In this document: positions 62,591 to 64,000 of the stretch, piece after piece
How the letters are laid out: the number at the start of each line of letters is the position of its first letter
Numbering within the stretch: position 1 is the first letter of the stretch
DNA from: Chloroflexi bacterium 54-19
Lineage (GTDB): Bacteria; Chloroflexota; Chloroflexia; Chloroheliales; Chloroheliaceae
Assembly: GCA_001898225.1 (NCBI GenBank)
Contig: MKTJ01000022.1
Location: forward strand, 48,690 to 112,689
Reading direction: 5' to 3'
Length of the DNA: 64,000 nucleotides
Notes under the pieces: model-generated
What the model was told of the DNA's origin: nothing
What the model saw: the letters and a program-made list of their open reading frames with translations, nothing else
Database searches by the model: none
Position numbers and translations under genes: made by a program

Positions 62591-63418
62591 ATGAAAAGCC
62601 GCGAAATAAATAAAACCTGGACGGTCAGCGCCGAGCAAGAAAGCCCTATTCACAAGGTCGGCATGGTGCTGCAACCGGGTCATTTTGAGGATTACGACCC
62701 CTTTTTGTTCCTGGCCGAGGACTGGTTTCAGCGGGGTGTCTTCGATTTTCACCCTCACCGGGGCATGGAAACCGTTACCTATATTATTGAGGGCATCCTG
62801 GAACACAGCGACAATCACGGCGGGGCAGGACGCCTGAATCCGGGCGATACCCAGTGGATGACCGCCGGGCGTGGCATAATTCACAAGGAAGACCCCGCTA
62901 TCGGTGAAACGGTGCATAGCCTCCAACTCTGGCTAAATCTCCCTGCCGCCAAAAAGATGACCGAGACGCGCTACCAGGACTTGCAAAGCGCCAATATGCC
63001 CCTCCGCGAGGAACCGGGCGCAAAAGTACGGGTCTTTTCGGGAACATCCGGCGGCGTAACGGCCACGACCCTCAATCACGTACCGGTAACGATGGTGGAA
63101 ATTACCCTGGAACCGGGCGCGACCATCAGCCAGGACTTGCCGGGCAGCTATAACGGGTTTATCTATGTGCTGGAAGGGCGCGGCGTTTTCGGGGCCAAGG
63201 AGACCGAAGGCAAAAAGAACCAGGTGCTGTGGACCAATCCGACCGGGGATAACGAAGAAAGCGAAATTACCATTACGGCCATAGAGCCACTCAAACTGGT
63301 GCTGTTCGCGGGACAACCTCTCCACGAACCGATTGTAGCTTATGGCCCCTTCGTAATGAACACCGAGCAGGAAATCCGCCAGGCTTACGCCGACTTCCGC
63401 TCCGGCAAATTCAACTAG
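62591..63418 (+). CDS. Pirin family bicupin protein
   Basis: This 275-residue protein has the pirin metal site in the N-terminal cupin: H54 and H56 (FDFHPHRGMET), H98 and E100 (GRGIIHKED). The second cupin, with GFIYVLEGRG, completes the fold. Pirins act as regulators or quercetinases; the role here is unknown. GAGAGGA precedes the ATG. A terminator follows. Confidence 0.92.
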   Translation: MKSREINKTWTVSAEQESPIHKVGMVLQPGHFEDYDPFLFLAEDWFQRGVFDFHPHRGMETVTYIIEGILEHSDNHGGAGRLNPGDTQWMTAGRGIIHKEDPAIGETVHSLQLWLNLPAAKKMTETRYQDLQSANMPLREEPGAKVRVFSGTSGGVTATTLNHVPVTMVEITLEPGATISQDLPGSYNGFIYVLEGRGVFGAKETEGKKNQVLWTNPTGDNEESEITITAIEPLKLVLFAGQPLHEPIVAYGPFVMNTEQEIRQAYADFRSGKFN

Positions 63419-63480
63419 GTGTAATTCCAATCCGGCTGTTTCTAAAAACCGGACGCTTTATGAAACCAAAGTATAAAAAG

Positions 63481-63515
63481 AAAAAGCAGGGCCAATTGCG
63501 CGCCCTGCTTTTTCT
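63481..63515. terminator. Bidirectional intrinsic terminator
   Basis: AAAAAGCAGGGC (63481-63492) pairs with GCCCTGCTTTTT (63502-63513), between convergent genes. Confidence 0.85.
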
Positions 63516-63536
63516 TTTCCTGAAAACCTACCGGGC

Positions 63537-64000
63537 TTAGTTGGCGAAGTCTACCGTCCAGTACCAGCCGTAAGTGCTATTTGGCACATTGTAGCGGGCT
63601 ACCCCAATCTTGGTGTACTGGCCTTTAAGCATGTTCGCGTTATGGCCGGGAGAGTTCTTGAACTGGTCAAAGGCTTCCTGGGCGCTGGCTCTGCCAGCGG
63701 CGAGATTTTCACCCATCCAGCCGGATTGGTAATTGAAATCGGCCATCCGTTTGAAGGGGTCGCGGCCCAGGCTGTCGGTGTGCGAGAAATAGTTTTTCTC
63801 ACCCATATCCTTCGACATCCAGTTAGCAGCCTGCTCGATGTTCGACTGGTAGGTCAGTTCACCCAAACCCTGCGAACGGCGATACTGGTTGATAAGACTG
63901 ATAAAGTTCTGCTCTTCGCTGTCCAGCGGAGAGGCGGCAGGCTGGGACGACAAGGCTTGCGGAGCCGGTTTTACAGCAACCTGGATAGGAGCCGGGGCCT
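63537..64000 (-). CDS. CAP/SCP-domain secreted protein, C-terminal part
   Basis: The frame is open to the window edge (about 154 residues). The CAP domain shows SLINQYRRSQGLGELTYQS, then WMSKDMGEKNYFSHTDSLGRDPF, MGENLAAG and NSPGHNANMLKGQYTKIGVA, with likely His and Glu in the active cleft. The upstream part is Pro/Ala-rich, and the start lies outside. CAP proteins are usually exported; the function is unclear. Confidence 0.88.
   Translation of the reverse strand, partial: APAPIQVAVKPAPQALSSQPAASPLDSEEQNFISLINQYRRSQGLGELTYQSNIEQAANWMSKDMGEKNYFSHTDSLGRDPFKRMADFNYQSGWMGENLAAGRASAQEAFDQFKNSPGHNANMLKGQYTKIGVARYNVPNSTYGWYWTVDFAN

Noticed and set aside
1..64000. tRNA and rRNA genes
   Set aside because: I looked for TTCGA-type T-arms and found only the T-box leader and coding matches; none form a tRNA.

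Overview
The window looks like chromosomal DNA of a Chloroflexota-like bacterium. It has moderate GC, no rRNA or tRNA, and many TTG starts behind strong Shine-Dalgarno sites. It also carries a zinc-ribbon/ASKHA/membrane-protein cluster of a kind I associate with Chloroflexota. The phylum is an inference, because no marker gene here settles it. Two genes run off the ends: a site-2 protease at the left and a CAP-domain protein at the right.

Layout. 1-8.7 kb holds mixed housekeeping genes: an M50 protease and a PQQ-type sugar dehydrogenase lipoprotein, DegV, a CaxA-type Ca2+/H+ exchanger with a PDZ protein, a KTSC protein and MFS exporter, a nucleotide-sugar SDR and a metallophosphoesterase. 8.7-11.3 kb is an ABC ATPase/permease pair. 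11.3-22.2 kb is a long minus-strand cluster of seven genes: an ASKHA (MutL-like) ATPase, a barrel-sandwich protein, three or four integral membrane proteins, and a 1538-residue zinc-ribbon/disordered/membrane protein full of short repeated peptide motifs. It has no function I can name and is my best candidate for an undescribed system. 22.3-25.3 kb holds three orphan genes, one with the RTIGN peptide seen in contractile-injection-associated proteins.

25.4-30 kb holds a DPPR-synthase-like prenyltransferase and thrS, which sits behind a consensus promoter and a recognisable T-box leader, then a GDP-deoxymannose reductase-like SDR. 29.9-31.7 kb is an AT-rich AAA ATPase + DUF4276 pair (defence-like). 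31.7-40 kb holds an rRNA uracil methyltransferase, a membrane-bound nucleotide-sugar dehydratase, a GNAT, an IsdG-like monooxygenase, a DUF433 antitoxin with a toxin broken by an internal stop, and clpC. 40-47.7 kb holds a TetR regulator with 19-bp-phased repeats, a DinB/MDMPI protein, an MBL protein, a hemerythrin, small proteins, a methylmalonyl-CoA mutase large subunit and a Rieske protein. 47.9-50.2 kb has an AT-rich HEPN gene and two paralogous membrane proteins.

50.4-54.2 kb is an arsenic-resistance locus: arsR, acr3, arsC, a second arsR and an arsI-like C-As lyase. Its promoters share an inverted repeat ATTGA-N6-TCAAT, usually lying on the -35 element, so the locus reads as one regulon. 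54.2-64 kb carries an MpaB-family oxygenase, a PIG-L deacetylase, a GAF-GGDEF-EAL protein with a degenerate GGDEF, a CMD-family protein, an HtrA protease, a YkgJ protein, a DUF2076 protein, pirin and the CAP protein.
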